The notes beneath the pieces are model-generated. The model searched no databases, had not been told where the DNA came from, and was given only the letters and a program-made list of their open reading frames with translations. A stretch of 64,000 nt of DNA. It comes from Caballeronia sordidicola. Lineage in GTDB: Bacteria; Pseudomonadota; Gammaproteobacteria; Burkholderiales; Burkholderiaceae. The stretch covers positions 62,001 to 126,000 of the forward strand of contig NZ_JNFG01000215.1 of the NCBI RefSeq assembly GCF_000729995.1, read 5' to 3'. The translations under genes and the position numbers were made by a program. Each line of letters begins with the position of its first letter. Positions within the stretch are counted from its first letter, which is position 1. Shown here piece by piece: positions 25,866 to 33,986 of the stretch.

Positions 25866-25879
25866 TGACTACGTAGTCA
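25866..25879. promoter_or_regulatory. TetR-type operator 1, before the TetR gene
   Basis: TGACTACGTAGTCA is a perfect 14-bp palindrome with the flanks TTTAT and TAAA. It ends 12 bp before the upstream start of the TetR gene, so autoregulation is likely. Two near-identical copies lie before the amidase and MFS genes. Confidence 0.75.
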
Positions 25880-25891
25880 TAAACTCATCCC

Positions 25892-26518
25892 ATGAGTTCC
25901 TATTCCAGTCCGAGAAAGACGGCTTCGGCCATGCAACGCGGCAGACCGCGGGAGTTCGACGTGGCTTCCGTTTCTGAGGCGGCCGGTCGCGTGTTCTGGG
26001 AGCGTGGCTATCACTCGACCTCGCTGGACGATCTTACCGAGGCAACGGGCCTGCTTCGCGGTAGCCTTTACGGCGCCTTTGGCGACAAGCGCGGCATGCT
26101 GTTGGCCGCGCTGGATTATTACGCCGAAGGGGCGGTAGCGAGGTTGTCCGAGCGGCTGAATTCGGGTCTTCCACCCCACGAAGCGTTGCGTGAAGCGTTG
26201 CTTCACCATACCCGCGTGGTATCCGCGCTGACCGGCATTCCCGGCTGTTTCATTACGAATACTGCGCTCGAGATGATCCCAAGTGATCCGGACGTGACAT
26301 TGCGGATAGAGTCGATCATGCGGCGCATATCAACATTGCTCGCGGCGGCCGTTATTCGCGGACAAGCGGAAGGGGTCTTCAATCCCGGGCTGAATGAAAA
26401 AGCGGTGGGCGACTTTCTGCTGTGCATGACGCAGGGCTTGAGGGTTCTCGGCAAGGTCGTGCATGAAGAGGAGCGGTTGACCGCGGCCGTCGATGTCGCC
26501 ATGCGCGCATTGAGCTGA
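25892..26518 (+). CDS. TetR/AcrR-family regulator
   Basis: This regulator of 208 residues has an N-terminal helix-turn-helix (about 15-75; VFWERGYHSTSLDDLTEATG, LLRGSLYGAFGDKRG) of the AcrR type and a C-terminal ligand domain like TetR_C_16/COG1309 members. The ATG at 25892 has no evident ribosome site; an inner ATG at 25931 (MQRGRPREFDV), preceded by GAGAAAG, is a good alternative start and would give 195 residues. It is followed by the amidase and the DHA2 exporter, each with its own copy of the operator, so it most likely represses all three units until a small amide or drug binds. Confidence 0.88.
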   Translation: MSSYSSPRKTASAMQRGRPREFDVASVSEAAGRVFWERGYHSTSLDDLTEATGLLRGSLYGAFGDKRGMLLAALDYYAEGAVARLSERLNSGLPPHEALREALLHHTRVVSALTGIPGCFITNTALEMIPSDPDVTLRIESIMRRISTLLAAAVIRGQAEGVFNPGLNEKAVGDFLLCMTQGLRVLGKVVHEEERLTAAVDVAMRALS

Positions 26519-26536
26519 TTTTTTTTGCCGATTTAT

Positions 26537-26550
26537 TGACTATCAAGTCA
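26537..26550. promoter_or_regulatory. TetR-type operator 2, before the amidase gene
   Basis: TGACTATCAAGTCA, with the flanks TTTAT and TAAAT, is the second copy of the palindrome and differs from operator 1 at only a few central bases. It lies 92 bp before the amidase ATG and just after the TetR gene. Confidence 0.72.
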
Positions 26551-26641
26551 TAAATTCCGGATCTCGTTTTACGTACTGCGCCAAGAAAAATCGTCGGACA
26601 CGTACAGGCGCCTCAACGCCATATTCCAGGAGACTGAAAGC

Positions 26642-28096
26642 ATGTCATGGACAGTCGATGAACAGCTCGCGCTCACGGCAACGCAAGCCGTCAGTGCGAT
26701 TCAGTCGGGGCGCCTGAAGGCCACTGACTACGTCGCCACCTTGCTGGCTCGCGCCGCGGCACTTTCCACGCTCAACGCGCTGACCACGCTCAATACGGAG
26801 GGTGCGCTAGAAGCGGCGCGGCGTATTGATGCCCTCCCAGTCGACGAGAAACGCCGGCTTGCGCTCGCCGGCCTGCCGGTCGTGGTCAAGGACAACATCA
26901 ATACGGCAGGTTTGCAGACGTCGGCGGGCACGCCGGCACTGGAGAATTTCATCCCGTCGACCCATGCGCCCTCGGTGCAAAAACTGCTCGACGCTGGTGC
27001 GATCCTGCTCGGCAAGTCCAATATGCACGAACTGGCGCTTGGCATCACCAGCACGAACCTGAGTACGCATGCGGGGCCTGTTCGGAATCCTTATAACCCC
27101 GGGATGATTCCCGGCGGATCGTCCGGCGGCACAGCGGCGGCGGTGGCCGCGCGTATCGTGCCGGCGGGACTCGGCACGGATACCGGCGGTTCGACCCGCA
27201 TCCCGGCCGCGTTGACCGGTATTGCAGGCTTCCGGCCTTCGGTGGGCAATGGCGGGCATCAGCGCCGTTATCACGATACAAACGCGGTCGTGCCGATCAG
27301 CCGAACCCGCGACACGGTTGGACCTATGGCACGCACCGTCGCTGATATCGCGTTGCTCGATGGCGTGGTGACTGGTGACGGTCCGCTTCCCGGCGTGGTG
27401 CTGGGCGACTTGCGCATTGGCCTTCCTGCATGCTGTTGGGCCGGACTGGATCGCGGACTGGAAACCGTAGCACGCGGCGCTCTCGAGCGGCTGAAAGCGG
27501 CGGGCGTGACGCTCGTGACTATCGACATGCCTGATCTGTTCGGATTGAGTGACCAGATCAGCTTTGCCGTGGCATTGCATGAATCGCTTGAGGACCTTCC
27601 CGCGTGGCTGATCGCCAACGACGCGCCCGTCAAGACCGCTGCCGAAGTGGCCGCGCGAATTGCCAGCCCCGACGTACGCGCCGCATATGAATTCATTCTC
27701 GCCGATGCGTTCGGCACGAAATACGACTCGGCGATGAATATATTGCGGCCCCAACTTCAGCACTTGTACGCAACGACGTTCGCCACGCATGCGCTTGATG
27801 CGTTACTTTTTCCAACCACGGTTCTGCCTGCTGTGCCAATTGATGCGCTGAACGGATCTTCGCAAGTATCGATCAACGGCGGTGAGCCGATGGATGAAAT
27901 GACTACCTTCCTGCGCAACACTGATCCGGCCAGCGTCGCGGGAATTTCGGGCTTGTCGCTGCCCGCCGGGATGACACAGGAAGGTTTGCCCGTAGGTATT
28001 GAGCTCGATGGACCCATTGGTAGCGATCGCCGTTTGCTTGCAATAGGTGTGGCGTTCGAACAGGTGCTGGGTTCGCTGCCTGCGCCGATGTTGTGA
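26642..28096 (+). CDS. Amidase (amidase signature family)
   Basis: This 484-residue enzyme hydrolyses an amide bond in an unknown substrate. The Lys-cisSer-Ser triad is complete: Lys83 (VVVKDNINTAG), Ser160 (PGGSSGGTAA) and Ser184 (GTDTGGSTRIPAAL). The spacing is that of indoleacetamide hydrolase, AtzF and FAAH-type enzymes. No signal peptide is seen, so it acts in the cytoplasm. A clear ribosome site (CAGGAGACTG) precedes the ATG. The TetR-type operator upstream and the exporter downstream make it part of one regulated module; an aryl or alkyl amide is plausible. Confidence 0.9.
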   Translation: MSWTVDEQLALTATQAVSAIQSGRLKATDYVATLLARAAALSTLNALTTLNTEGALEAARRIDALPVDEKRRLALAGLPVVVKDNINTAGLQTSAGTPALENFIPSTHAPSVQKLLDAGAILLGKSNMHELALGITSTNLSTHAGPVRNPYNPGMIPGGSSGGTAAAVAARIVPAGLGTDTGGSTRIPAALTGIAGFRPSVGNGGHQRRYHDTNAVVPISRTRDTVGPMARTVADIALLDGVVTGDGPLPGVVLGDLRIGLPACCWAGLDRGLETVARGALERLKAAGVTLVTIDMPDLFGLSDQISFAVALHESLEDLPAWLIANDAPVKTAAEVAARIASPDVRAAYEFILADAFGTKYDSAMNILRPQLQHLYATTFATHALDALLFPTTVLPAVPIDALNGSSQVSINGGEPMDEMTTFLRNTDPASVAGISGLSLPAGMTQEGLPVGIELDGPIGSDRRLLAIGVAFEQVLGSLPAPML

Positions 28097-28198
28097 TACG
28101 GACGTTGCCTGGCGCTACCGTCCCGGCAACGCCATTTCTTGCGTATTCGCACACCTCCTTGAGGCAAGCGGTTACTGCACATTTTTTTCTTTATTTAT

Positions 28199-28212
28199 TG
28201 ACCATATAGTCA
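28199..28212. promoter_or_regulatory. TetR-type operator 3, before the DHA2 exporter
   Basis: TGACCATATAGTCA, with the flanks TTTAT and TGAAA, is the third copy of the palindrome. It touches the first possible start codon of the exporter (28212), which suggests either a short leader or use of the later ATG at 28251. Confidence 0.7.
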
Positions 28213-29657
28213 TGAAATCAGATCAAATCTTGCAGAATCCATCTGTCGGCATGCATTCGGCGTCGACCCGGTCGGGCGCGCTGGCTTTGCTCGTGCTCCT
28301 CACAGGCGCGTTCCTGTCACCGCTCGATTACTTCATCGTCAATCTCGCGTTGCCGGCCATTCGCTCAGGGCTGAACGCGAGTTCGGCGGAGTTGCAGTTG
28401 ATCGTGTCGGTGTATACGGCAGCGTTTGCTGTCTTTCTAGTGACGGGCGGACGCCTGGGCGACATGTTCGGACGCAAGAGAATCTTCATGCTCGGCATGG
28501 CGGGTTTTGTGGTGTCGTCGGCGTTGTGCGCGGGGGCGCCGAATGGCACAGTATTGGTGTTCGGGCGAATGCTTCAGGGCGCGTCGGCTTCGGTCATGGT
28601 GCCGCAGATCCTTGCCACGATCCGGACGGTGTTCCCGAAGGAGCAGCAGACGAAAGTCATGAGCCTGTACGGATTCATCTATGGCTTTGCTTCAGTCGTC
28701 GGACAGATAGGCGGCGGGGCGTTGATCACGCTGCGTCCGTTCGGCCTCGGCTGGCAATCGATCTTCTTGATCAACCTGCCTGTCGGATTGCTGGCTTTAA
28801 TCGGCGCGTGGCGCTTCGTGCCGGAAAATCGTCCGGCCCGAAGCGCCGGTATCGATGCAGCGGGCCTCGTGCTTTTGTCGGTGTTCATGGCCCTCGTGAT
28901 CTACCCGCTAACGCAAGGCCGGGAGGCCGGATGGCCCGCGTGGACGTTCATTTCACTTGCTGCAAGCGTGCCGGTTTTCGCCGTATTCCTGTTGCTGGAA
29001 TACCGGCTGAAACTGAAGGGCGGAGATCCGCTTGTTGACCTTGAACTCTTCAGGAATCCTGTTTTTTCAATCGGGTTGGTACTGGCCTTTTGTTTCTATT
29101 GCGACAGCGTTTTTTTCCTGACTTACGGTATCTATCTGCAGAATGGTTTGCGTTTTTCGTCGCTTGCCGCGGGCTTTGCGATTTTCCCGTTCGGCGCCGG
29201 CTCTATCCTTGGGCCGTTGTTGTCGCCGCTATTGGTGCGACGAGTCGGCAACCGTATCCTCGTCATTGGCTTTGCATTGCTCGCTGTCGGATTTGCGATG
29301 ACCGGGGGCGCGCTGTTTCAACGGGTTGCACCAGGGCCGCTGTTTTATGCCGGTCTGCTGCTTGCCGGAATGGGGCATGGCATGGTGCTGCCATCGGTGG
29401 TGCGGATCGTGATCGGAGAGGTTGGGCCGGCGCAAGCCGGGCTCGCATCGAGTGTGGTCACGTCCATGTTGCAGATCGGGTCGGCGTTCGGCGCGACCGC
29501 AATCAGCGGGGCTTTCTTTTCGGTTCTGTCTACAGGGACATCAGCCGCGGAGTATGCGCACGCATATCAGGTGAGCATTTCGATTGTGTCGGTGCTGTTT
29601 GCCGGCTGCGTCGGGCTTTCGATGGTACTGGCGTCGACGCGAACGAAACCCGCTTGA
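28212..29657 (+). CDS. MFS transporter, DHA2 (EmrB/QacA) 14-helix type
   Basis: This membrane protein of 481 residues has about 14 hydrophobic segments. The first helix carries LSPLDYFIVNLALPAI, the DHA2 motif D1-like stretch, and loop 2-3 has GGRLGDMFGRKRIF. DHA2 carriers usually export drugs or amphiphilic organic ions by proton antiport. The ATG at 28212 overlaps the third operator and has no ribosome site; the ATG at 28251 (MHSASTRSGAL) is an alternative. The gene is 100 bp after the amidase but has its own operator, so it forms a separate unit under the same TetR regulator. Confidence 0.86.
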   Translation: MKSDQILQNPSVGMHSASTRSGALALLVLLTGAFLSPLDYFIVNLALPAIRSGLNASSAELQLIVSVYTAAFAVFLVTGGRLGDMFGRKRIFMLGMAGFVVSSALCAGAPNGTVLVFGRMLQGASASVMVPQILATIRTVFPKEQQTKVMSLYGFIYGFASVVGQIGGGALITLRPFGLGWQSIFLINLPVGLLALIGAWRFVPENRPARSAGIDAAGLVLLSVFMALVIYPLTQGREAGWPAWTFISLAASVPVFAVFLLLEYRLKLKGGDPLVDLELFRNPVFSIGLVLAFCFYCDSVFFLTYGIYLQNGLRFSSLAAGFAIFPFGAGSILGPLLSPLLVRRVGNRILVIGFALLAVGFAMTGGALFQRVAPGPLFYAGLLLAGMGHGMVLPSVVRIVIGEVGPAQAGLASSVVTSMLQIGSAFGATAISGAFFSVLSTGTSAAEYAHAYQVSISIVSVLFAGCVGLSMVLASTRTKPA

Positions 29658-29690
29658 GAATGATGAAGAAAGCCGCGGAAAGTTACCGCC

Positions 29691-30470
29691 CTAAAGCACA
29701 TTCAGCATCGCCAACGCAGTCTCCTGCAAATGGTGTACTACCCGGTTAATCGCAGCCTCGGTCGTCTCCCTGCCCATTGGCATGTTCGTGCTCAGCGCGG
29801 CGACAACCTCACCATGCCGGTCCTTCATGGGCACGGCGATACCCCGCACGCCCACCTGCAACTGCTGTTCGATGACCGCAAACCCGTCGGCCCGGGCTTG
29901 CCGGATTTTCTCCGCAAGACGCACCGTGTTCGTCAGCGTATGAGGCGTAAACGGCGTCAGCACGGTCGTGTTCAACCATTCATGGACGGCTTCCTCGTCG
30001 GGCTTGTAAGCAAGCAGCACCACTCCCGGCGACGTCAGCGGCGCAGGCACCCGGGCGCCCAGCACGAACCCCGTGGTCATGACCCGCGAGGTCCCGTTGC
30101 GTGCAATGAACACCAGCTCCCATTCATCGAGCACGCTGATATAAACCGACTCGTTGAGCGTCGCACTCAGTTGCTGCAAGTAAGGCTGCACCAGTTTCGG
30201 CAATCGCGCGGAATCGAAATACGACCAGCCAACGCGCAGCACGCGAGGCGTCAGACCGAACAATTTTCCATCGCTTTCCACATAACCAAGACTCTCCAGC
30301 GTCAGCAAATGCCGACGCGCCGCGGTCCGGGTCATGCCCGTGCGAGCCCCTGCTTGCGTGGGGGTCATGCGGGCGTGCTGGCTGTCGAATGCCTCGAGTA
30401 CGGCCAAGCCTTTCTCGAGCCCCGCGATCCAGTCGCGCTTGTCTAACGGCGGTCGCTTGGTCATCAGCAT
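29691..30470 (-). CDS. IclR-family regulator, PcaR/PcaU/PobR branch
   Basis: This 259-residue regulator has an N-terminal IclR winged helix (about 13-75; MTPTQAGARTGMTRTAARRH) and an effector domain (85-255). The helix region and the stretch DWIAGLEKGLAVLEAFDSQH are typical of the PcaR/PcaU group, which responds to protocatechuate or beta-ketoadipate. It is divergent from the first aroE-like gene. Sequences matching the known PcaR motif core GTTCGATAAT occur at 31548 and 37529, in front of a carrier and the porin, so it is the likely regulator of the quinate region. Confidence 0.88.
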   Translation of the reverse strand: MLMTKRPPLDKRDWIAGLEKGLAVLEAFDSQHARMTPTQAGARTGMTRTAARRHLLTLESLGYVESDGKLFGLTPRVLRVGWSYFDSARLPKLVQPYLQQLSATLNESVYISVLDEWELVFIARNGTSRVMTTGFVLGARVPAPLTSPGVVLLAYKPDEEAVHEWLNTTVLTPFTPHTLTNTVRLAEKIRQARADGFAVIEQQLQVGVRGIAVPMKDRHGEVVAALSTNMPMGRETTEAAINRVVHHLQETALAMLNVL

Positions 30471-30509
30471 TAACCCTCATTACGTGCGATCAGTGGTGAT
30501 GCGTGAGCG

Positions 30510-30521
30510 ATTATCGCGCAC
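30510..30521. promoter_or_regulatory. Possible IclR half site between the regulator and aroE-like gene
   Basis: ATTATCGCGCAC resembles one half of the operator at 37513 (ATTATCGAACAC). It lies in the 131-bp divergent region between the IclR gene and the first aroE-like gene. Only one arm is clear. Confidence 0.35.
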
Positions 30522-30601
30522 ATTGTACAAACAGTGCTTAGTGTTCGCGAGGCCGATCCTTATCCTTTATTCCACCAGCTTAAGGAACGAAGGGGGACAT
30601 C

Positions 30602-31510
30602 ATGAGAATCACCGGCTCAACCCGGATTTTTTATTGCATCGCCGATCCGGTGGATCAGGTGCGTGCGCCGGAGGTCTTTAACGCTGTATTTGCCCGGCAT
30701 GAAGTCGACGCCGTGATGGTGCCCTTGCGCGTCACAGCGGGTCATCTTGCGGCTACCTTGCGTTGTCTGCTTGCGTCGCCGACAGTCGGTGGCGTGTCGC
30801 TCTCCATCCCGCACAAGGCGGCCGCGGCGGCGACGGTGGACCGCTGTTCGCGCGCTGCGCTGGCCGCAAATGCGGTGAATGCGGTCAGGCGCAATCCGGA
30901 TGGCGAACTCGAAGGAGACTTGTTCGATGGCGTGGGTTTCATCCGCTCGATGGACCGTGCAGGCGTGGCTTACGCGGGCCGCCGGATCCTTATGCTGGGC
31001 GCAGGCGGCGCGGCATCGGCGGTGGCGACTGCGCTCGCAGCGGCGGGCGTGGCCGAACTCGCGCTCTTCGATCCCGACCACGCAAAAGCGCAGCATCTTG
31101 CCGCCGTGTTGAGACGCGATTTCCATATCGAGGCTAGCGATGTGCCGACCAATGATCCGCACAATTATGACGTGGTCATCAACGCGTCCCCGCTTGGTTT
31201 AAAGGACAGCGACCCGCTTCCCGTGGATGTCGAAGCGATTCGAGCGGACGCGGTCGTCTGCGACATTCTGATGAAAAACCAGCCCACGCCGTTGCTGCGC
31301 GCGGCCCGCACACGAGGGCTGATTGCAGAACCCGGTTTCGACATGCTCATCCAGCAAACGCCGCTTTACCTCGAGTTTTTCGGATATCCGGAGCTTGCCA
31401 GGTCCGTGCGTTCGGACGATAGATATCTGCTGGACCTGATCACGCCGGAGGCACTGCGTCGCGGTTCAAACACCGCGGCGAGCGCGGAAACCATCGATAT
31501 CCAAGCCTAG
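30602..31510 (+). CDS. Shikimate dehydrogenase-like protein (AroE family), first paralogue
   Basis: This 302-residue cytoplasmic oxidoreductase has the AroE fold: substrate domain, then a Rossmann domain with MLGAGGAASAVATAL. The catalytic pair is kept as Lys72 (SLSIPHK) and Asp109 (GDLFDGVGF). The Ser-x-Ser motif that binds the shikimate carboxylate in standard AroE (HSxSP) is replaced by VRAP, and the usual NTDG reads LFDG. In this cluster it probably oxidises quinate, shikimate or an analogue to the 3-dehydro compound rather than making shikimate. AAGGGGG precedes the ATG. A second paralogue sits at 40522 with the same changes. Confidence 0.85.
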   Translation: MRITGSTRIFYCIADPVDQVRAPEVFNAVFARHEVDAVMVPLRVTAGHLAATLRCLLASPTVGGVSLSIPHKAAAAATVDRCSRAALAANAVNAVRRNPDGELEGDLFDGVGFIRSMDRAGVAYAGRRILMLGAGGAASAVATALAAAGVAELALFDPDHAKAQHLAAVLRRDFHIEASDVPTNDPHNYDVVINASPLGLKDSDPLPVDVEAIRADAVVCDILMKNQPTPLLRAARTRGLIAEPGFDMLIQQTPLYLEFFGYPELARSVRSDDRYLLDLITPEALRRGSNTAASAETIDIQA

Positions 31511-31547
31511 TGCTAACCCCCAAAACGATCGTTAATCGCACATTGGC

Positions 31548-31557
31548 GTTCGATAAT
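31548..31557. promoter_or_regulatory. PcaR/PcaU-type operator element before the MHS carrier
   Basis: GTTCGATAAT, followed by CG, matches the core of the PcaR motif known from Pseudomonas putida (GTTCGATAATCGCAC, from memory). A related GTTAATCGCAC lies at 31531-31541. The surrounding 70 bp, starting at GTGCTAACCCC, are clearly similar to the region 37490-37560 before the porin gene. Confidence 0.65.
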
Positions 31558-31692
31558 CGTTTTCATTTTCGCGGCAAGCATTGATTGGGCGTAGCGGCCG
31601 CCCTATGCTTCATTCACCGCAGCGCGCCATGCGCTTCTACCTGCCGGACACCTCCTGCAGCCCAACATCAAATACACATTAGAGACAAGGTA

Positions 31693-33000
31693 ATGACTAT
31701 CGCTATTCAGTCTTCGGACGTTGCAGCAGTCGACCGGGAGAAGAGCCGGGCTCGCAAGGCGGCACTTGGCAGTTTTGTAGGTGCAGTGGTCGACTGGTAT
31801 GACTTCCTGCTCTACGGCATCATCGCCGCGATCGTTTTCAACACCGAGTTCTTCCCTAAGGTCAGCCCTGCAATGGGCACGCTCGCAGCGTTCGGGACCT
31901 TCGGCGTAGGCTTTTTGTTTCGCCCGCTGGGTGGTTTTGTGTTCGGTCACTACGGCGACCGGCTGGGCCGCAAGCGCATGCTTGTACTGACCGTGATGAT
32001 GATGGGTCTCTCGACCGCGATGATCGGCTTGCTGCCCACGTTCGCGACCGTCGGCTGGTGGGCGCCGGTCCTGCTGATTGCGTTGCGCGCCATCCAGGGC
32101 TTCGCGGTTGGCGGCGAGTGGGGTGGTGCGGCTTTGATGGCGGTGGAAAGCGCGCCCGGCAAAAAGAAGGCGTTCTATAGCAGCGGCGTGCAGGTTGGTT
32201 ACGGCGTGGGACTGGTGCTGGCAACCGGCATTGTCTCGATCCTCAGCCAGACCATGGACGACGCCACCTTCAAGACCTGGGGCTGGCGCATCCCGTTCGT
32301 GTTCAGCGTGGTGCTGGTCCTGATCGGGCTGTGGGTGCGATCGAGCATGGAAGAGTCGCAGGAGTTCGTGAAGAAGGTGATCGAGAAGGGCAAGCAAAGC
32401 GCTCGCCTGCCGATCTTCGAAGCATTACGCCAGCATCCGAAAGCATTCTTGCTGATCATCGCGCTGCGCCTTGCCGAACTCTTCACGATGTACATCGTCA
32501 CCGCATTTGCCCTCAGCTATTCAACGACGAACCTCCACATGCCGCGTCAGTTTTTCCTGAACATCGGCTTGCTCGTGGGGGCGGTCAGCATTATCACCAT
32601 TCCATGTTTCGCGATGCTCGCCGACCGTTTTGGCCGCCGTCGTATCTACATGATTGGCGCAGTGGTCGGCATGTTCAGCGCCATTCCATTCTTCCTCGCG
32701 CTCGACGCCCGCTCGACCGTCTGGATCGTGATCTTCTCGGTGATGCTGGCGAACATCGCGCACGACATGGTGGTCAGCGTCCAGCAACCGATGTTCACCG
32801 AACTCTTCGGCACTGAATATAGATACAGCGGCGCAGGCGTGGGTTATCAGGTGGCGAGTGTGGTCGGCGGTGGCTTCACGCCGTTCATCGCTGTGGGGCT
32901 GGTCAGCTTCGCGGGTGGTTCGTGGCATCCGGTTGCGGCTTACCTCGCAATTGGCTGTCTGATTTCCGTGCTGGTCGCCGGCGGCATGAAGCGGACCTGA
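31693..33000 (+). CDS. MFS carrier, metabolite:H+ symporter family (ShiA-like)
   Basis: This 435-residue carrier has about 12 membrane segments and the MHS family start (VGAVVDWYDFLLYGIIAA), with the loop motif GHYGDRLGRKRML and the middle stretch VGGEWGGAALMAVE. Known members carry shikimate, proline betaine, citrate or alpha-ketoglutarate. In this quinate/shikimate region shikimate or quinate import is the best guess. I chose the ATG at 31693; the open frame extends to 31585 but without a plausible start. A PcaR-type element lies 136 bp upstream. Confidence 0.88.
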   Translation: MTIAIQSSDVAAVDREKSRARKAALGSFVGAVVDWYDFLLYGIIAAIVFNTEFFPKVSPAMGTLAAFGTFGVGFLFRPLGGFVFGHYGDRLGRKRMLVLTVMMMGLSTAMIGLLPTFATVGWWAPVLLIALRAIQGFAVGGEWGGAALMAVESAPGKKKAFYSSGVQVGYGVGLVLATGIVSILSQTMDDATFKTWGWRIPFVFSVVLVLIGLWVRSSMEESQEFVKKVIEKGKQSARLPIFEALRQHPKAFLLIIALRLAELFTMYIVTAFALSYSTTNLHMPRQFFLNIGLLVGAVSIITIPCFAMLADRFGRRRIYMIGAVVGMFSAIPFFLALDARSTVWIVIFSVMLANIAHDMVVSVQQPMFTELFGTEYRYSGAGVGYQVASVVGGGFTPFIAVGLVSFAGGSWHPVAAYLAIGCLISVLVAGGMKRT

Positions 33001-33057
33001 AAACCGGACTTTCAGCTGGCAGCGTGGACGCATCCCTTATTCAATGGAAGGTAAATC

Positions 33058-33888
33058 ATGACTGATCCCTGCATCATCTCGGTTGCAATCACGGGCTCCG
33101 TGCCGCGCAAGAAAGACAATCCGGCCGTGCCCATCTCGATCAGCGAGCAGGTGGAAAGCACGCACGCCGCGTACGATGCGGGAGCATCGCTCGTGCATCT
33201 GCATGTACGCGACGAGCAGGAGAATTCCAGCTCGGACCGTTCGCGATTCGAGGCGCTTCAGGACGGCATCCGGCGGCATTGCCCGGACATCATCATCCAG
33301 TTTTCCACAGGCGGCCGTGGACGTTCTTTCGAGCAGCGTGGCGCGATGCTTGACTTGGCGCCGGACATGGCTTCGCTCGCCACGGGCTCGGTCAACTTCC
33401 CGACCACGGTCTACGAAAATCCCCCTGACTTCGTGCGCTCGCTGGCGAAGTCGATGCTCGATCACGGTGTCAAACCGGAGATAGAAATCTTCGATCTGGC
33501 CATGCTCTACAGCACCGTCGATCTGGTCAAGCAGGGGCTGCTGGCGTCTCCCGTTCATGTCCAGTTCGTGATGGGCGTGAAGAACGCGTTGCCGGCCAAG
33601 CGTGAAATCCTCGAGTTTGAAGTTGAGCGGCTGCGTGCCGAGTTACCCGATGCAACCTGGACAGCAGCAGGCATCGGCCGGCATCAGCTTGAGGTGAACC
33701 ACTGGACGCTTGAACTGGGCGGTCATTGCCGTACCGGTCTTGAAGACAACATTCGCTGGGACAAGGACACGCTCGCGACCAGCAACGCGCAACTGGTGAG
33801 CCGCGTGGCCGCGCTGTGCGGTGAGTATGGACGTCAGGTCGCCACCGCGGCGCAGGCCCGGGAACTGCTGCATTTGCCGGCACGTTAA
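33058..33888 (+). CDS. Beta-keto acid cleavage enzyme (BKACE, DUF849)
   Basis: This 276-residue cytoplasmic enzyme belongs to the family of 3-keto-5-aminohexanoate cleavage enzymes, which use acetyl-CoA to split a beta-keto acid into acetoacetate and a new acyl-CoA. The zinc pair is in SLVHLHVRD and the catalytic Glu in GLEDNI near residue 225; GGRGRSFEQRG is a family stretch. The ATG at 33058 has GGAAGG upstream. It lies between the MHS carrier and quiC on the same strand, so it may act on a beta-keto acid that arises from a quinate-like compound. The substrate is not evident from sequence. Confidence 0.87.
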   Translation: MTDPCIISVAITGSVPRKKDNPAVPISISEQVESTHAAYDAGASLVHLHVRDEQENSSSDRSRFEALQDGIRRHCPDIIIQFSTGGRGRSFEQRGAMLDLAPDMASLATGSVNFPTTVYENPPDFVRSLAKSMLDHGVKPEIEIFDLAMLYSTVDLVKQGLLASPVHVQFVMGVKNALPAKREILEFEVERLRAELPDATWTAAGIGRHQLEVNHWTLELGGHCRTGLEDNIRWDKDTLATSNAQLVSRVAALCGEYGRQVATAAQARELLHLPAR

Positions 33889-33986
33889 TCTTTCGCCAGC
33901 GACCGGCTTAGAGACCGATATAGCGACAGGAATACGGCGGTGCCCCGCATACCGGCGGTGGCCCGCCTGTTGAAAGAGAACTTACG

